64,000 nucleotides of DNA from Phellopilus nigrolimitatus (Eukaryota > Basidiomycota > Agaricomycetes > Hymenochaetales > Hymenochaetaceae). Of the stretch, positions 34,538-46,663 are shown one piece after another. The notes under the pieces were generated by a model. The model did not search any database. It was not told where the DNA came from and saw nothing but the letters and a program-made list of their open reading frames with translations. Within the stretch, counting starts at the first letter, position 1. The number at the start of each line of letters is the position of its first letter. The DNA is taken from positions 682,001 through 746,000 of the forward strand of contig JAJOHG010000006.1 in NCBI GenBank assembly GCA_021029095.1, read 5' to 3'. The position numbers and the translations under genes are program-made.

Positions 34538-37222
34538 ATGCGCTCGCCGTCGCCGCCGTCGAGCAGCACTAACGACATTGTTATGAGATCCCCGCCCAGC
34601 GCATCACTGCAGTACCCTCCATCGCCGCCTCTCTCGCAACCCTCTAACGACTCGGATGATTCTCTACGAGCCCTTGAGCTTTCCGACGGACCTATAAATG
34701 TTTCTACCTCCCGACGCTCTCGAGGACGCTCCTATTCGCATACTCGCTTCGACTTTCAAGACGACCTACTGCCTCTCAGCGCAAGCGTGAGTGATCCTGA
34801 CGGCACCGGAGAGGGCGGCGGAGAAAAGAGCATTGGGCTGGTTAACGGTAAGTTTTACTTCTATATTGCATAATAGACAAAACCCGACCCTCCGCCAAAA
34901 GGCATTGCGCTTGTCGTCGGCCTTCAGGTATGTTTTGCCTCCCTCATAAAATCACGTGACTTAGACGCGTCCCCTTCGCGCAGATCGGTTCCGGTATTTT
35001 GTGAGTCGCAAGTCGCGTTTGGTTGTTTACAAGTATAAACTGTGTACCCGAAGCTCTTCTCCAGGCGTCGTAGTCGCAAATATACACAGCGTCGGCGCCA
35101 GCCTCATCGTCTGGCTTACGGCAGGGTTGCTCGGCTGGACCGGCGCCTCAAGCTTCGCCGAGCTGGGCTCCGCCATCCCCGTCAACGGCGGCGCGCAGGC
35201 ATACCTTGCTTACGCGTACAATCCGCTCGTCTCGTACCTCTTCGCATGGACCGCCATTACTGCCCTCAAGCCCGGCGGCAATGGCGTCATTGCATTGATA
35301 TTTGCAGAGTACATGAACCGCCTCGTTTGGCACGCAACAGCGGAAGACGTCTCGCCAGACTCGATACCGCAGTGGGCAATCAAGCTTACTGCGTGCCTGG
35401 CGGTGTTATTTGTGACGCTTTTGTGTATTGCGACGAAGAACCTGGGCTCGAGGGCTGCAGTAGTATTTACCACGGTCAAAGTGCGTATAATAGGCATTTC
35501 TACATTTATACCTAGCTCATAAAAGGTTCACCGTTCTTTAGATAGGATCACTGGTAAATCTTACTCAATCCCTTCTCATCTCCATTTCTGAGACCTTCAT
35601 AGTTACTCATAGCGATTCTGGGTATCGTGCAACTCGCGCGCGGACACGCTTCGTCGTCGTTTCGAGAACCCGTATTCGACGAAACGAGCACAAGCCCCTC
35701 GGCGTACGCTCTCGCTCTTTACTCCGGTCTTTGGGCCTTTGATGGCTGGGACCAGGCGAACTACGTCGGTGGTGAGATGCGCAATCCGGACAAGAATATT
35801 CCCCGCGCAATTCACTCGAGCATGGTCATCGTCGTTGTAGGTATATTTATCTTAGTTTCTGCAGGCGGATATGTTGAAAATCACTTAGCTTCTCTTCATG
35901 TTGGTGAACGTGTCGTATTTCGTTGTCCTAGACAAGGTTTGGTTTACTCTTTTTTCATATTTCAATAATTTACGTAGTAAATTACATTAAACCTCAGACA
36001 ACAGTCAGCTTGAGCAACACCATCGCGCTCGACTTCGGACGCGCCCTCTTTGGTCCTGTCGGCGGCTCGCTCTTTGCATTCATGGTTGCCTTCTCTTGCT
36101 TCGGCGCTCTGAACGGTACATCTACTTTCATTGATTTTTCATGCTCGCCTCTCCTAGCTTATCTGTACTTTCTTCGTCATGATGAAATCCATGCTCACCA
36201 ACTAACGCCTACCGCCCAGGCTCATTCTTCACATCCGCACGTCTGATCTATGCTGCTGCAAATGAGAGTTACCTTCCCGCCGCGTTCGGGCGGCTTCACC
36301 GCACGCGGGGGACGCCCCTCAACGCGATGCTCCTCCAAGCCGGCCTCACCTCTGCATTCATCGTTCTTGGCGGTGGCTTCCGCCGGCTCATCAACTTCGC
36401 TGTTGTCGCATCCTGGGCGTGCGTAGATCAACTGCTTATGCTATGTGTTCTTTAAAACCCGCCGTACTTCTGTCCCTTCAGGTTTTACTTCCTGACCGTC
36501 CTTGGCCTCATCATCCTGCGCGTTAAGGAGCCTGAGCTCCCGAGGTTTGGCTTTCTCCTTCTTTAATTCTCTTTCCCTGACCCATACACTCTTTGAAATC
36601 CATGCAAGGCCTTACAAGACATGGATAATCACACCCCTGACGTTCTGTGCTGTGAGTATTTACCAGTCAACATCCACCGCTTTCAGTCTTCCCGTCTGCA
36701 GCTGATTCTAACATCTCAAACTCTTAGATTGCGCTGTTCCTTCTTCTCATGCCTGTGATCGCCGCGCCGCTCGAGGCGCTTGCCGTTCTCGGTGCGTCGA
36801 GAAACCGCTCTCTGAACTCCCAGTTACGATTGCTTATCATGCTGTTTGCTTGTGATCAGCTTTCGTGCTCGCAGGCATCCCAGTATACTACCTGACGCGG
36901 CGGCCAGACTCGGAGGGCGCGTCACGAATACAGGGCTTTCTTTGTATGTACTTCCTGCTCTTCCTCTCTTTTCCGTTCCCCCTTCCTCCGCTTTTCTGTT
37001 CCCCCTTCCTCCGCTTTTCCGACTCACCATGATGATTCCCTGCCGACTGTTGTGATTCACATGCTGATTGGATTGTCTTAAAACACCTCAGCTCCGTTCA
37101 GCGCACTCATCGCGCGTATGCGCGGCAGGGGTCTTGCGCGTGCGGGCTTCGTGCGTGTCGCGACCGCCCCGGATAGCGTGCCTGAGGGTGTTGAGATGGT
37201 CGATGGGGCGCGTCGGTCGTAA
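34538..37222 (+). CDS. Mup1-type amino-acid permease
   Basis: Plasma-membrane amino-acid transporter of the LAT/APC superfamily, closest in pattern to high-affinity methionine permease Mup1. A Ser/Pro-rich cytosolic N-tail of about 100 residues (MRSPSPPSSSTNDIVMRSPP) is followed by PPPKGIALVVGLQIGSGIFSS, the APC helix 1 substrate motif; then NIHSVGASLIVWLTAGLLG, ASSFAELGSAIPVNGGAQAYL, ALYSGLWAFDGWDQANYVGGE, MRNPDKNIPRAI, VSYFVVLDK, SNTIALDFGRALFGPVGGS, GSFFTSARLIYAAANESYLP, and a tail ending at 37222. Twelve helices are likely. The first intron must use donor GTTAAC at 34841, not the stronger GTAAG seven bases on, to hold frame. A micro-exon (ATAGGATCACTG near 35542) and its joins are not certain. 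A 22-base unit repeats twice in a late intron. Confidence 0.8.
36966..37021 (+). repeat. Two-copy tandem repeat in permease intron
   Basis: A pyrimidine-rich unit of about 22 bases (TTTTCYGTTCCCCCTTCCTC) occurs twice in tandem inside an intron of the Mup1-like gene. Confidence 0.7.
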
Positions 37223-38567
37223 AACAACGAGGATTCAGAGAAAGGGAAGGTGCAAGTCGCCTTCTTTGGCAAAAAAAGCTTCAGATAACTTTTGGGAAAC
37301 TGGTTCTTGTAACTGGTGATTGCGTATACCCGTTTGCGACTACCGTATACCTGTATCTAATGATAATTCATCGAAGACTAGAGTGTTTCTGATGATGATT
37401 CATGATTGCCTCAATTCTTGATAATAACTTAAGGACGTGTTTTCTCGAGCTGAAGTCCTATACTCAAATAAACAATTAAACCAATACATAGCTACCCTTG
37501 AGGTAAATATGGCTGGTACTACTAGTCAAATATGTAGTATTCATGAGCAATTTGTCCGTGGAACAATTGACAGCTTGGTGTTATTCTCCATCCTGCATTG
37601 CAAGGCAAGTCGAGATATACTGGCTCATTGACTTCTGCGAGCTGAGCAGTCACCGAGAGCCTGTGGTGACGGACCTCATTGCATTTCTTGAGACAATCTT
37701 GCCGAGGATTAGTCCAGCAACAGATGCGAGAGACTAATTTGCGATTGAATCAGTGGTACCCGGCATTGAGCCATTCGGATAAAGTTTGGAAATTCGGAGG
37801 CTCATGCCTGTAATACAAACAAATTGGCCTTGTAAAAACAAACGTAGACTTTGTTACTTGTTTGACTCACGCCTTATATTCTGGCGGTTTCGAGTACCTA
37901 CTGAAATACGCAAACTTGACAACCTTGAATTAGAGGGCCATTCGAGGCAATTGGAAAGGAGGGGGGAATCACTACGAGCAGCGAAACTTTCTCTTCCCAG
38001 GGAGTGTAAGCGTTGCTCTGAGATGAACAGGCATTTGATATCTGAAGGATGATTTCGTATTGGCATCCAGAACATCAAAACATGAGACTGCACATAGAAT
38101 CTTATACACTCACAGCACTCACAGCATACGTATTGTTTGTTGACACCTTCTAAAAACATATCTGCCCCCCAGGCACGATATGTGCGTTTGAGGAGATTTG
38201 AGAAGGAAATTATACACAGTCTTTCTGACTTCCTGACGAGGCTTCTCAAGCTTTTGTCCATGGTTGTTGTTGCACACTACAATGATTGTGCCAAGCGTTC
38301 AAGCAAGGCATCCATTCTTGTGGCAAATTGGGTACGAAGGCAATGGATACCAGCCTGGATTATATTTCACCCCAGTGCGCGTATGTAAGGCAATGAATGC
38401 TTGTCGAGGGCTTGAAATTTGCTAGTTTTTGTAGTAGGATGATGGGACCGTTGGACCAACAGAGTGCGGTCGATCAATTTGTGGCCGACGTCACCCTGCA
38501 CGTGCACTGTACATGTAAACACAGTCTGCCTTCATCCAACCTTCACTTCTGCATTTCGACAATTGTC
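37223..38567. other. Non-coding region
   Basis: AT-rich intergenic DNA. Its right edge (38493-38583) was copied in inverted orientation to 40555-40635. No gene is seen on either strand. Confidence 0.5.
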
Positions 38568-39915
38568 ATGCTGGGACTCGACTACGCAAGTGACAGCGAA
38601 GACGAGTCTTCCGTCGCCCAGCCTTCATCTTCGACAACGGCGAAAGCCTCAGCAATCACAACAGCAGGCGGGTCTTCAACCACCAAATCAAAGCTTGCTC
38701 TTCCTCCTCCTGCTGGCTCTGTCTCTGGCTCTTCCTCTACCAACGGTCTGTCTTTACCTCCCCCGAAGGCAAGGAAAGTCGCAGGTCCGAAGAAAATTGT
38801 CGTCGAGCTCCCGAAACTCGAGAAGCATACGAGCGATGACGAGCTGGCGGAAGAGATGCCAGCTGCGAAGAAGCCGAGGCTCGGGGGAGGAAAGGGCGGT
38901 GCATCGGCGCTGCTTTCTATGCTTCCCGCACCGAAGAAGAGTGCACTCGATCTGGCACCGCAACGCGTGCTAGGCGGTGGGAGGCCGGGGATTGCGTACT
39001 CAGCAGCATCCCGGAGGACGAAAGCTGCAGAACCTGTGACCGAGCAAGTTGGGGATGTACAAGAGGAGAGCACACCTGTGGAGACTGCAGCTGAAAAAGA
39101 CACCACAACATCGATGATACCGCCGTCTATGCTGCTGAAGGGCAAGACGAAACCTCCCGTGTCGAATGCACCGAAGCCATCTACGAGCTCGGTTTCCGCT
39201 CCGAGCCCTGCGCCAGCGGTGGATTTCTTTTCCCTAGGTACGAATTCTCACTATGTATAAGAATGGTGTATTTGACATGCCGAATCATTAGGATCCTCAA
39301 GTCGAGTGTCCTCTGCACCTTCTGTGCCCGACATCTCACCAACTATTCCCTCCATTTCAATCCCAGCAACCCTCTCTGCCGCGCCTAAAATTGAAGAATA
39401 TAGACCAGCCTCCCCAAAAGTCGATGACCCGTACCCAGGGTACTACCAGCTCCCATCAGGTGCATGGGAGATGTATGACCCGGCATATTACAAGACGTAT
39501 TCCGACCGGTGGATGCGCGAATACGAGAAGCAGATCCGCACGTACGAGAAGTCGCAGAAAGGCTTCGAGGGTGCGGGCGCAGGTGGCGAAGACGCGGCGG
39601 AGGTGAGCGCCGCTGGGCTCGCGGATGCCGCGCGGGCCGCGCGTGAGGAGAAGAAGGCACTTACGCACGGCGCGGCACGCGAGGGTGACCGTGCATTGCC
39701 TAAGATCGCGGTGAACCCGTCCAAGACAGGCGGTGTTGCACGCTCGCGCCATCAGCTACACTCGTTGTTGACGGAGGCATATATGAACCGGGACTCGCTG
39801 GAGGAAAAGATTGCTCAGGGAAAGAGGAATCGGAAGGAGGCAGGGAACAAATATGGTGTGTGGCTTATGGTATTTTTATTCCTTCGTGCTCTAACCAGCC
39901 CTTTTAGGTTTCTAA
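38568..39915 (+). CDS. PRCC-domain protein (mitotic checkpoint regulator family)
   Basis: Predicted 413 residues from exons 38568-39237, 39292-39855 and 39908-39915, an exact multiple of three; the last exon codes only for the final residues GF. It starts MLGLDYASDSEDE, the acidic start usual in this family. A long Ser/Ala/Pro/Lys-rich region follows, including PKKIVVELPKLEKHTSDDE and KGGASALLSMLPAPKKSAL. The C-terminal PRCC_C block has YPGYYQLPSGAWEMYDPAYY, then RHQLHSLLTEAYMNRDSLEE, then KRNRKEAGNKYGF, which closely matches the family's conserved end. Human PRCC associates with MAD2L2 and with splicing factors in the nucleus; a nuclear role here is an inference. Parts of this gene and its upstream flank were copied to 40417-40635. 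Confidence 0.8.
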
Positions 39916-40416
39916 TCTATAGGCATGTATTTGCGTTCATTGTAATAATATCATACTGGAAGCATTATGGTCCATACAAGCAGAGAACAAGGTCAGAGAC
40001 ATTATATGTACACGATTTATGTAAAGCAACTTTTTAAAACATAGCAATTGTAGCAGGACGTAACAATCCACATATATATGCACAGGAATCCGCATTCAGT
40101 TTGACACATTCCGATAAATTTTGATCCAGCCAGCTGAAAAATCTATTCGAACAATGCGTGCAGTAAAGTATGTACCTCGAACGGCGTGAACTTGCCATTG
40201 TCGAGAAATCCCTTGACATGCTCGGGTGTCCACAGGCGCATCGCCGCGATGTATTCAACGTCTTTGATCCCCAGTCCAAGGAACGTGTCAAGGTGCGCGC
40301 TGAGGTCGGGCTTCACTGATTTTAGAAAAGAGGCGATCGTGCTCGCCCCGTCCCCGAGTGCAGCTGCGGATATGTGGCCCTCGGATGCTCTAGGTGGTGT
40401 AGAAATGGAGGATGGC

Positions 40417-40562
40417 GTCGAATGCACCGAAGCCATCTACGAGCTCGGTTCCCGCTCCGAGCCCTGCGCCAGGGTGGATTTCTTTTCCCTAGGTACGAAC
40501 TCTCACTATGTACGAGAATGGTGCATTTGACATGCCGGATCATTAGGATCCTCAAGTCGAGT
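40417..40562 (+). repeat. Direct copy of PRCC-gene segment 39161-39307
   Basis: Near-identical copy of the end of PRCC exon 1, its first intron and the start of exon 2, with a one-base deletion (CAGCGG to CAGGG) and a few substitutions. It continues directly into an inverted copy of another part of the gene. Confidence 0.92.
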
Positions 40563-40635
40563 CCCAGCATAACAATTGTCGAAATGAAGAGTTGGATGAA
40601 GTAAGTTGTATTTACATGTATTGTACACGCAGGGT
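40555..40635 (-). repeat. Inverted copy of PRCC 5' region 38493-38583
   Basis: Reverse-complement copy of the PRCC start codon region and upstream flank, shortened by small deletions and with several substitutions. It shares the eight bases AGTCGAGT with the end of the adjacent direct copy, a microhomology at the junction. Confidence 0.85.
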
Positions 40636-40902
40636 CTTTTCCATTTTGGGCTTGGCGCTCTTTTGTGGCTTGCTTCTTAAGTTGTACTATTGCTCTCGGC
40701 GAAGAATACAATATGTCATACTGTAGGTCAATGTCGTTGCTCGCCGTACCAGTATTCGACCCGCCTATGAGCTCTCTTTGACGTTTTCTCTCTTTCCCAT
40801 TCCGTCTATTTGCATCCGAGCGCTAAATCTTATCACAGGGTCCAAGTCGATGTTATGATCTACAGCAAATACAGTCCCTCGAGCTTATGCATTTGTTTAA
40901 TA

Positions 40903-42649
40903 TTACAGTTTCTGCTTTCCATTCTCTGGACTATCTCCTTCCTTCTTAGCCGGAGTCAACATTCTCGTCCAACTGCGCTCATACTGGTTAGCTGCCTTAA
41001 CTGCTACCCCAAGTTCTTCGGCAGCATAAAGAGCCCAACTGGGATTGCGAAGAAGTTCGCGAGCAAGAAAGACCACATCAGCCTTGCCATCACGGAGTAC
41101 AGACTCTGCATATGTGGCTGAAGTGATCAGTCCGACAGTTCCTAATAGCATTTCCGGAACCGCCTGTTTGATTGCTTCCGCGAAGGGAACCTTAATTTAT
41201 CAAAACGACTCAGTAAATTGTACGCAATGGATTGCGCAAAGAGACAAACCTGGTACCCAGGCTGAAGGGGGATATTTTGCTTCACATACTGCCCGCCGGA
41301 GCTGACGTCTACCAAATCAATTCCCAGCTTCTTTAACTCCTTGACAAAAACCTTGCTCTGCTCGATCCCCCACCATTTCCATTTCCCGTCGGAGCCTTTC
41401 TCCGAGCCAAGATCTTCAGCCCAGTCAGAAGCGCTTATACGAACGAAGAGCGGCTTGTCCGCCCAGACCTTGCGACAAAGAGATGCGACTTTCAAAGGCC
41501 AGCTCATTCTGTTCTCCAGGGATTCACCGCCGTATTGATCGGTTCTATTGTTTGAAAGCGGGGAAAGGAACTCGTGCATCAGATATCCGTGCGCAAAATG
41601 AAGCTCTATGAAATCGACTAGATTTTGCAGTCGATGAGTGGCATGATGATAAAACTCGAAGAGTTTACTTACGATCAAGGATTTTGCAGCGCTCCGTAGC
41701 AGCAACAAAAGCATCTTCTATCCTTTCGATACCTTCTTCCGCAAGAGGCCTTGGAGTCGGATAAGTGTCTGAAAACGGAATATCACTGGGACCGTCGACT
41801 GCAATTATTCCGTTAGTGATAGTGATAGTGATAGTGAAAATGTATTCAATAAAGAAAGACACACCCTCCCATCCGCCTTCGTCTTCCTGCACGGTATAGC
41901 TTGGCCCAATTCGTGAATGAGCGACATCAGAATGCACCCACGACGCGTTCATCGATGCTTTACGACCTGCATGAGCAAGCTGGATGCCGATCATCGTATC
42001 ATGAGCATGAGCAAAGTTCACGATGCGCTGTAAAGGGGCGATCTGAGAGTCGGCCCATAGTCCCTGGATGTTTAGTGTGAGGAAACTCGGGACTTGGCTG
42101 ATAATAGCTGAAGGAAGGCTCACAACATCTTCGGGAGAGATTCGTCCTTCCGGAACTACTGAAGTCGCCTCCATGCAGATCGCTCCCACCCCTCGTGATG
42201 CAAGGCTCTAAAGGAATGCCACTTAGTAATCAATTGAGACAAATAAAAATAAAAACAAGAAGATAAACGCACCCCTATATGCACGAGATGCCAGTCAGTG
42301 GCATGGCCGTTATCTGAGCTGTACTGACACATCGGCGACTAAAGGCGCATCGAGCACTTCTTTGAAAAATGGTGTCGTGCCATTATAACTGCTTTAGACA
42401 CGTACAACAAATATTCTGTTCTTGAACGTGACGTCTCTAATTGTAATGGGTTCAAAAAGCTTCGGAATCTTCTTGTTCTGCGGATACACGCCCTGCGTAG
42501 CACCGAAGATGTTCAGATGAAATGGACTCGGAGACGCTTAGCCACAGTATGAGCAAACATACCACATCTGTGTATGCGCTCCCTATCGCAGGTTCATTGA
42601 GAGGATAGAACTGGTCAACAGCAGCAACGCGTTTGTTGATATATGGCAT
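40903..42649 (-). CDS. NADH:flavin oxidoreductase, Old Yellow Enzyme of the YqjM class
   Basis: FMN-dependent ene-reductase, reducing activated C=C bonds with NAD(P)H. Start ATG at 42649 ([18 protein letters not shown]); stop at 40903. Conserved blocks: [38 protein letters not shown] (the Cys in PMCQY is the redox-sensing Cys of the YqjM class), [32 protein letters not shown] (His in AHAGR binds substrate), [55 protein letters not shown], and [19 protein letters not shown]. Full length, about six GT-AG introns, frame intact. One intron contains a GTGATA repeat. A TATA box lies about 70 bases before the start. Neighbour to a P450 and an MFS exporter. Confidence 0.88.
41811..41838 (+). repeat. 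GTGATA microsatellite in OYE intron
   Basis: Three to four tandem GTGATA/TAGTGA units inside an intron of the Old Yellow Enzyme gene. Confidence 0.8.
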
Positions 42650-44048
42650 GGTGGTCGTATGTATTTGAGACTGATGTTCAGCAGTGAGTCGATTGAAGAA
42701 AGAGTCTGATCGAGTGCGCTTTATAAGAGCTGCCATTCCTAAGTAGGTCGGACTGTACTTATCAACCCGCGTGAACGAGACTCATCGAATCCCAGGCCTC
42801 CGGCATTGCCTCCGACTACAGGCACGCACAGTGATCTGGTGACGAGACTGTTATTAACTCTTTTTCTCACAGAAAGCACGATGAAAGACCTCACTTCATT
42901 GAAAGATTGTCGCCATTCGACGTGCCCTTGATCTGAACAATGGTTTTCCTGCCTACGCAAAATCCGGGTCATTAGTTACTGCTGCTGAAAGTGAGCTTGA
43001 GACTTTACTTTAAGCCGCCTGCCTGTTCTCCTCCGCTAAGAGCATACCGAAAAGAAGTTTTTCACAGATGATCATGAGAGTTTCGGGAAGAAAGGTGTCG
43101 AGAGTGGCTCAAACAGTAATAGCCTGCTCAATTTTAATCGGTGTACCTTTTTTTTTCTCTCTCGCTTTTTCAAATCTGCTCGCAACTGTCGTTCTTGCCG
43201 AATGGTCTCGTACTCTCTGTTCCCCCTTTGCCTTCGTTATTACGGTTTTCTAATTGGCTATTATAATGATTTTTGATTTACTTGCTTTAAGTTTCGTTTA
43301 TGTTTTTCACCATAGACCACATTCTTCTCGTTGCTTTGGATTGCTTTCGTTCTTGTTTTTTTCTTTTCTTCGGCGCAACCACTATTGTATCTATTAATAT
43401 TTTGTTTAGATCGACTAATGCAATTTCTACGCTGAGTCCAAATGCGAGCAAACGCTAATGCGATGAAGCTGGTCAATGAACTTTTTGATCTTGTGGGTTT
43501 TTGATAATTTAAATATCATTCATGTCTCCATCTCGTCATGCGTAATTCGGAATCCTGGACGCCGGTGCCGTGTTCAGCTATTTGAGTTTTACCCCTGGGG
43601 CACGTTTAAAGACGTATTGCGTACATGTAGGAGACAAGCTTTGTCTTCACCATCTCTTCCGAGATTTTCTTTCGATTACTGACACTAGCAGTGTGCAAGC
43701 GCATACTCATCCACATTCAAGATTGATAATCGGTCTCGCGATGAGGATCCACTAAGAGCATCGTTTTTATCAGGAATGGTTGCGTCTACATCACTCTGAA
43801 ACGGTCATAAAACCTGATCTATGATATTTAAAAAGCGATCTTAGATTGGCCATGAATAAACATTTACAGTAACGCAAGAACAATCAAATCGACAACTTAA
43901 AGACCCAAATCAGCTTTTGAAACGTGCATAATAGTCCTTGTACCGTTTCCCGTGTAGTCCCTCTCATCTCCAGAGCGAGTTTCTGGCTATGTCAATCAAA
44001 TTAGACGGATTACGGAAGATAACCACCTGGCCTGGTCACCAATTGTAG
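42650..44048. other. Non-coding region
   Basis: AT-rich with T-runs (43145-43170, 43350-43365). Lies between the OYE promoter and the P450 3' end. Small hydrophobic frames near 43068-43253 look like chance products of low-complexity T-rich DNA. No gene is seen. Confidence 0.5.
42719..42725 (-). promoter_or_regulatory. Candidate TATA box of the OYE gene
   Basis: TATAAAG on the minus strand, about 70 bases upstream of the ATG at 42649. Confidence 0.5.
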
Positions 44049-46174
44049 CTAATACTCGAAGCGCCGCACGCGCATAGGCATGGCATTTCCCGTTTCGCCG
44101 GAAACCTTCGGGCGGGCAAGAAGAGTGTTGACTTTCTCCACTTTAGTCTCCGGCCCGTCGCGCATAGCGAAAACGTAGTTGCGAATAAGAACAGACAAAA
44201 CAGACTAGAGGAAGAAAGGATAGTATAATCGGTCAGTAAATGGCTCGATCTCGGCTTAAACAACAGCCCGATGTCACCTTGAATTCAGCAACCGCGAAGG
44301 CACGCCCAAGGCACGTTCTTGGACCGTCGCCGAAGGTCAACAGATGATGGTACCCCGTGGTTTCCTTCGCCTTAGCCGTCAGGCCTGCCTCGCCATCGAG
44401 CCAGCGCTCGGGTTTAAAATCCTTCGCATCAGGCCCCCAGATAGCCTCGGAGCGGTTTACGCATCGTATAGGCACCAGGAGGCTTGCACCGCGGCGATGA
44501 AGATGTCGTCGATGGTCTCTCCAGAGGACGTAGTCACCGGCACGCTGAGAGGAATAATGTCGTCACAGGCAGCCTGGGATATCAAAGTACATACAAAAGG
44601 TGAGTTCTTGATTCCACACTGCTCAGGCCTTTAGCAAACGTACATTTCGGCTCGTCTGTTGTACAGGTGGATGTACGCGGAGGGTCTCGCGCAGGACAGC
44701 ATCAAGATACGGAAAATCGTTCGTAATTTGCTCATATGACGGATCCTTTGCGGAGAAGTCCGCAAGCTCTGCGCGCAACCTATCCTGCTTCTCCGGATGA
44801 AGGGATAACTCAATCAAAGCCCACGTTAGGCTGACTATCAGGAATCCATCAACAAATAAATGAACAGCTAAGAAAATATAACTCACTAGACGTCGTTTCG
44901 TAGCCCGCCAAAAGGAAAACCTTCATCTGAAAAGGAAGGTGCTCTGTACTCTATCTCTATAAAGAACTAAATTAACGCACTTGTGCTAACGCCTCGTCTG
45001 CAGTAAGCCGTAGTTCGGAATCTGCGTTCTCTGCTTTAACTAACGTATCGAATAAGTGAATTTTCATTCATCAATGAAGGGGGAGAAACACATACTCAAG
45101 GCGCCAATGATTGACCGACCTGACTCGTTGCCGCCAGATGCTCCTGCCTCCTTCTCCTTGCGGCTCCTCATCAGGAGCACTTCAGCGATCTCTTCCATAC
45201 TACGGTGCAGCTTTTTAACAAGGCGTCTACGGGTCGTCGGAATCTTCATTAGAAACGGCGAGACTTGGCTGAGGAGGGGGAGTATCATGGAGATGCCTCG
45301 CTGAGGGAGTGTTCCGAAGGAGTCGAACATTTGTCCAACCTCAGAATGATGACCGTCAAGTTCACCGAAATCATGTCCGAACCCCGCGATGCCAATGCTG
45401 TCAAGCGAGACGCAGTTCATCCTACGAAGGTATTCGATACGAACAAGTTCCAACATATAATGCAGAAGATAGCATACCATTTCTGAACGTCAATGATGGC
45501 TTCGTCAGAAGAAGATATAGCTGCATCCCACGCAGTTTTGACCTGCGCGGCATTTAGAGATTGAATGAACGAAGAAAAGAAAAACAATTAACCTTGTACG
45601 CGGAGTCGAAGAATACTGGAGTCAAATTCCGGATAGCGGCATTACTAAAAGCCGGAGCGAGAGTCTTGCGTTGTCTGATTTAACGGCTTTAGTTGTCTAT
45701 CTAATCACTCGGATTAACAAGTCACCTTCGATGGCTTTCACCCTCAGCCCACAGAATGCCCTTGCCGACCTATTGAAGGCAGCATCAATTATAGGAGGTA
45801 GGCAATAAGTAGGTATCTACTCACTGTATTAGAAATAGCCTGTTTCGCGAACGTGCTGTGCACATAGACAAAAGTCTCTTTCGAGTAATAGTGAGCAATG
45901 GCCTTTGCATCTACTAGGACAGTGCGACGAGAGCCGAAGGGACCTGGATCTGATAAACCGGTCCGTATTCCTCTGCCCACTTTTCGTATATTGCGCCAGA
46001 GTCTCCAAGAAATACGTCTTTGGAAACACCAAATAACCAGCTACTCGCGGGAGGACCATGTAGTTTCGTCATTTTTGTTCGCATGCGCACGGTTTGTGCG
46101 ACTTTGTAAACAAGCCATGCTCCAGTTGCGAGAAGAAAAAGGTCGACAGAGTTCAGATTTGACAGGATATCCAT
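44049..46174 (-). CDS. Cytochrome P450 monooxygenase (one apparent frameshift)
   Basis: Membrane-anchored microsomal P450. Start ATG at 46174. One N-terminal helix (LFLLATGAWLVYKVAQTV), then KLHGPPASSWLFGV; GRQGILWAEGESH and RQRKTLAPAFSNAAIRNL (C-helix WxxxR region), IGIAGFGHDF, I-helix FLLAGYETTSISLTWAL, K-helix ETLRVHPP, DDIIPLSVPVTT, and PERW with the haem loop FGDGPRTCLGRAFA. The end is MRVRRFEY with TAG at 44049. The haem Cys and ExxR are present. Near 44489-44500, between TIDDIFI and SLLVPIRCVNR, one base appears to be missing, so the haem-binding end is out of frame as written; no intron can explain it. Sub-family not assigned. A TATA box lies about 65 bases before the start. Likely supplied by a CPR reductase elsewhere. 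Confidence 0.87.
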
Positions 46175-46234
46175 AACGAATCAGACAGGTATTTGAGTGG
46201 GGGTTAGCACTGTTGTAGCCTATTTCGCTCCAGG

Positions 46235-46242
46235 TTTTTATA
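46235..46242 (-). promoter_or_regulatory. Candidate TATA box of the P450 gene
   Basis: TATAAAAA on the minus strand, about 65 bases upstream of the ATG at 46174. Confidence 0.5.
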
Positions 46243-46663
46243 TTAAGTACTTCTTGGAGTACGGTGCCGGTCGGCCAGAAACTGGTAATGCTGAATTACT
46301 AATCCGAATCTGGTTGAGATGAGCTGGTGATTGAAAGCTGCGGAACAAAGACCAATAAAGAGGGCTCCGGCTCCATGCCGATAGAACGCGCAGTTTCATT
46401 GTTATTCAATGTGACGATGATCGCACTGGCACGCGAGGAAGTACGAATCACTCTGGCAGATAAAGCGCCATTGAGTTCGCCAAGGTTCCTTTGACACGGC
46501 GCCTTGAGATTTGTGGCGAGATGAGCTTCATTGTGGCATTAGATGACAAACGTACATAAATAGACCGCGCGAAAGGCCGGTGCCATCTTCGACAATTGTT
46601 CTTGCCAGATTGAAGCTATGCGCTCGAACAGAATCAACCGCCGATCTCTCTCGTCGCCCCGCC

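Larger units (their letters stand above)
40143..40830 (-). pseudogene. Broken gene remnant, split by PRCC-derived insert
   Basis: Two minus-strand coding-like pieces flank a foreign 219-base block. The 3' piece (about 40400-40143) encodes STIASFLKSVKPDLSAHL, TFLGLGIKDVEYIAAMRLWT and FTPFEVHTLLHALFE then stop; it resembles the C-terminal SAM-like helical module found at the end of many basidiomycete hypothetical proteins. The 5' piece (about 40780-40640) encodes ASNDIDLQYDILYSSPRAI and LKKQATKERQAQNG. Between them 40417-40635 is a rearranged copy of PRCC-gene DNA. An ATG inside the insert (40436) opens a chimeric frame running into the SAM-like piece, so a short novel protein is possible. No upstream start for the 5' piece was found. 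I infer one gene disrupted by insertion, but the two pieces are linked only by position and orientation. Confidence 0.45.

Noticed and set aside
34838..34905. Apparent frameshift early in the Mup1-like permease
   Set aside because: Using donor GTTAAC at 34841 instead of GTAAG at 34848 joins the exons in frame.
43068..43253. Hydrophobic 61-codon frame
   Set aside because: Lies in T-rich low-complexity DNA with no flanking exons; a chance hydrophobic peptide is likely.
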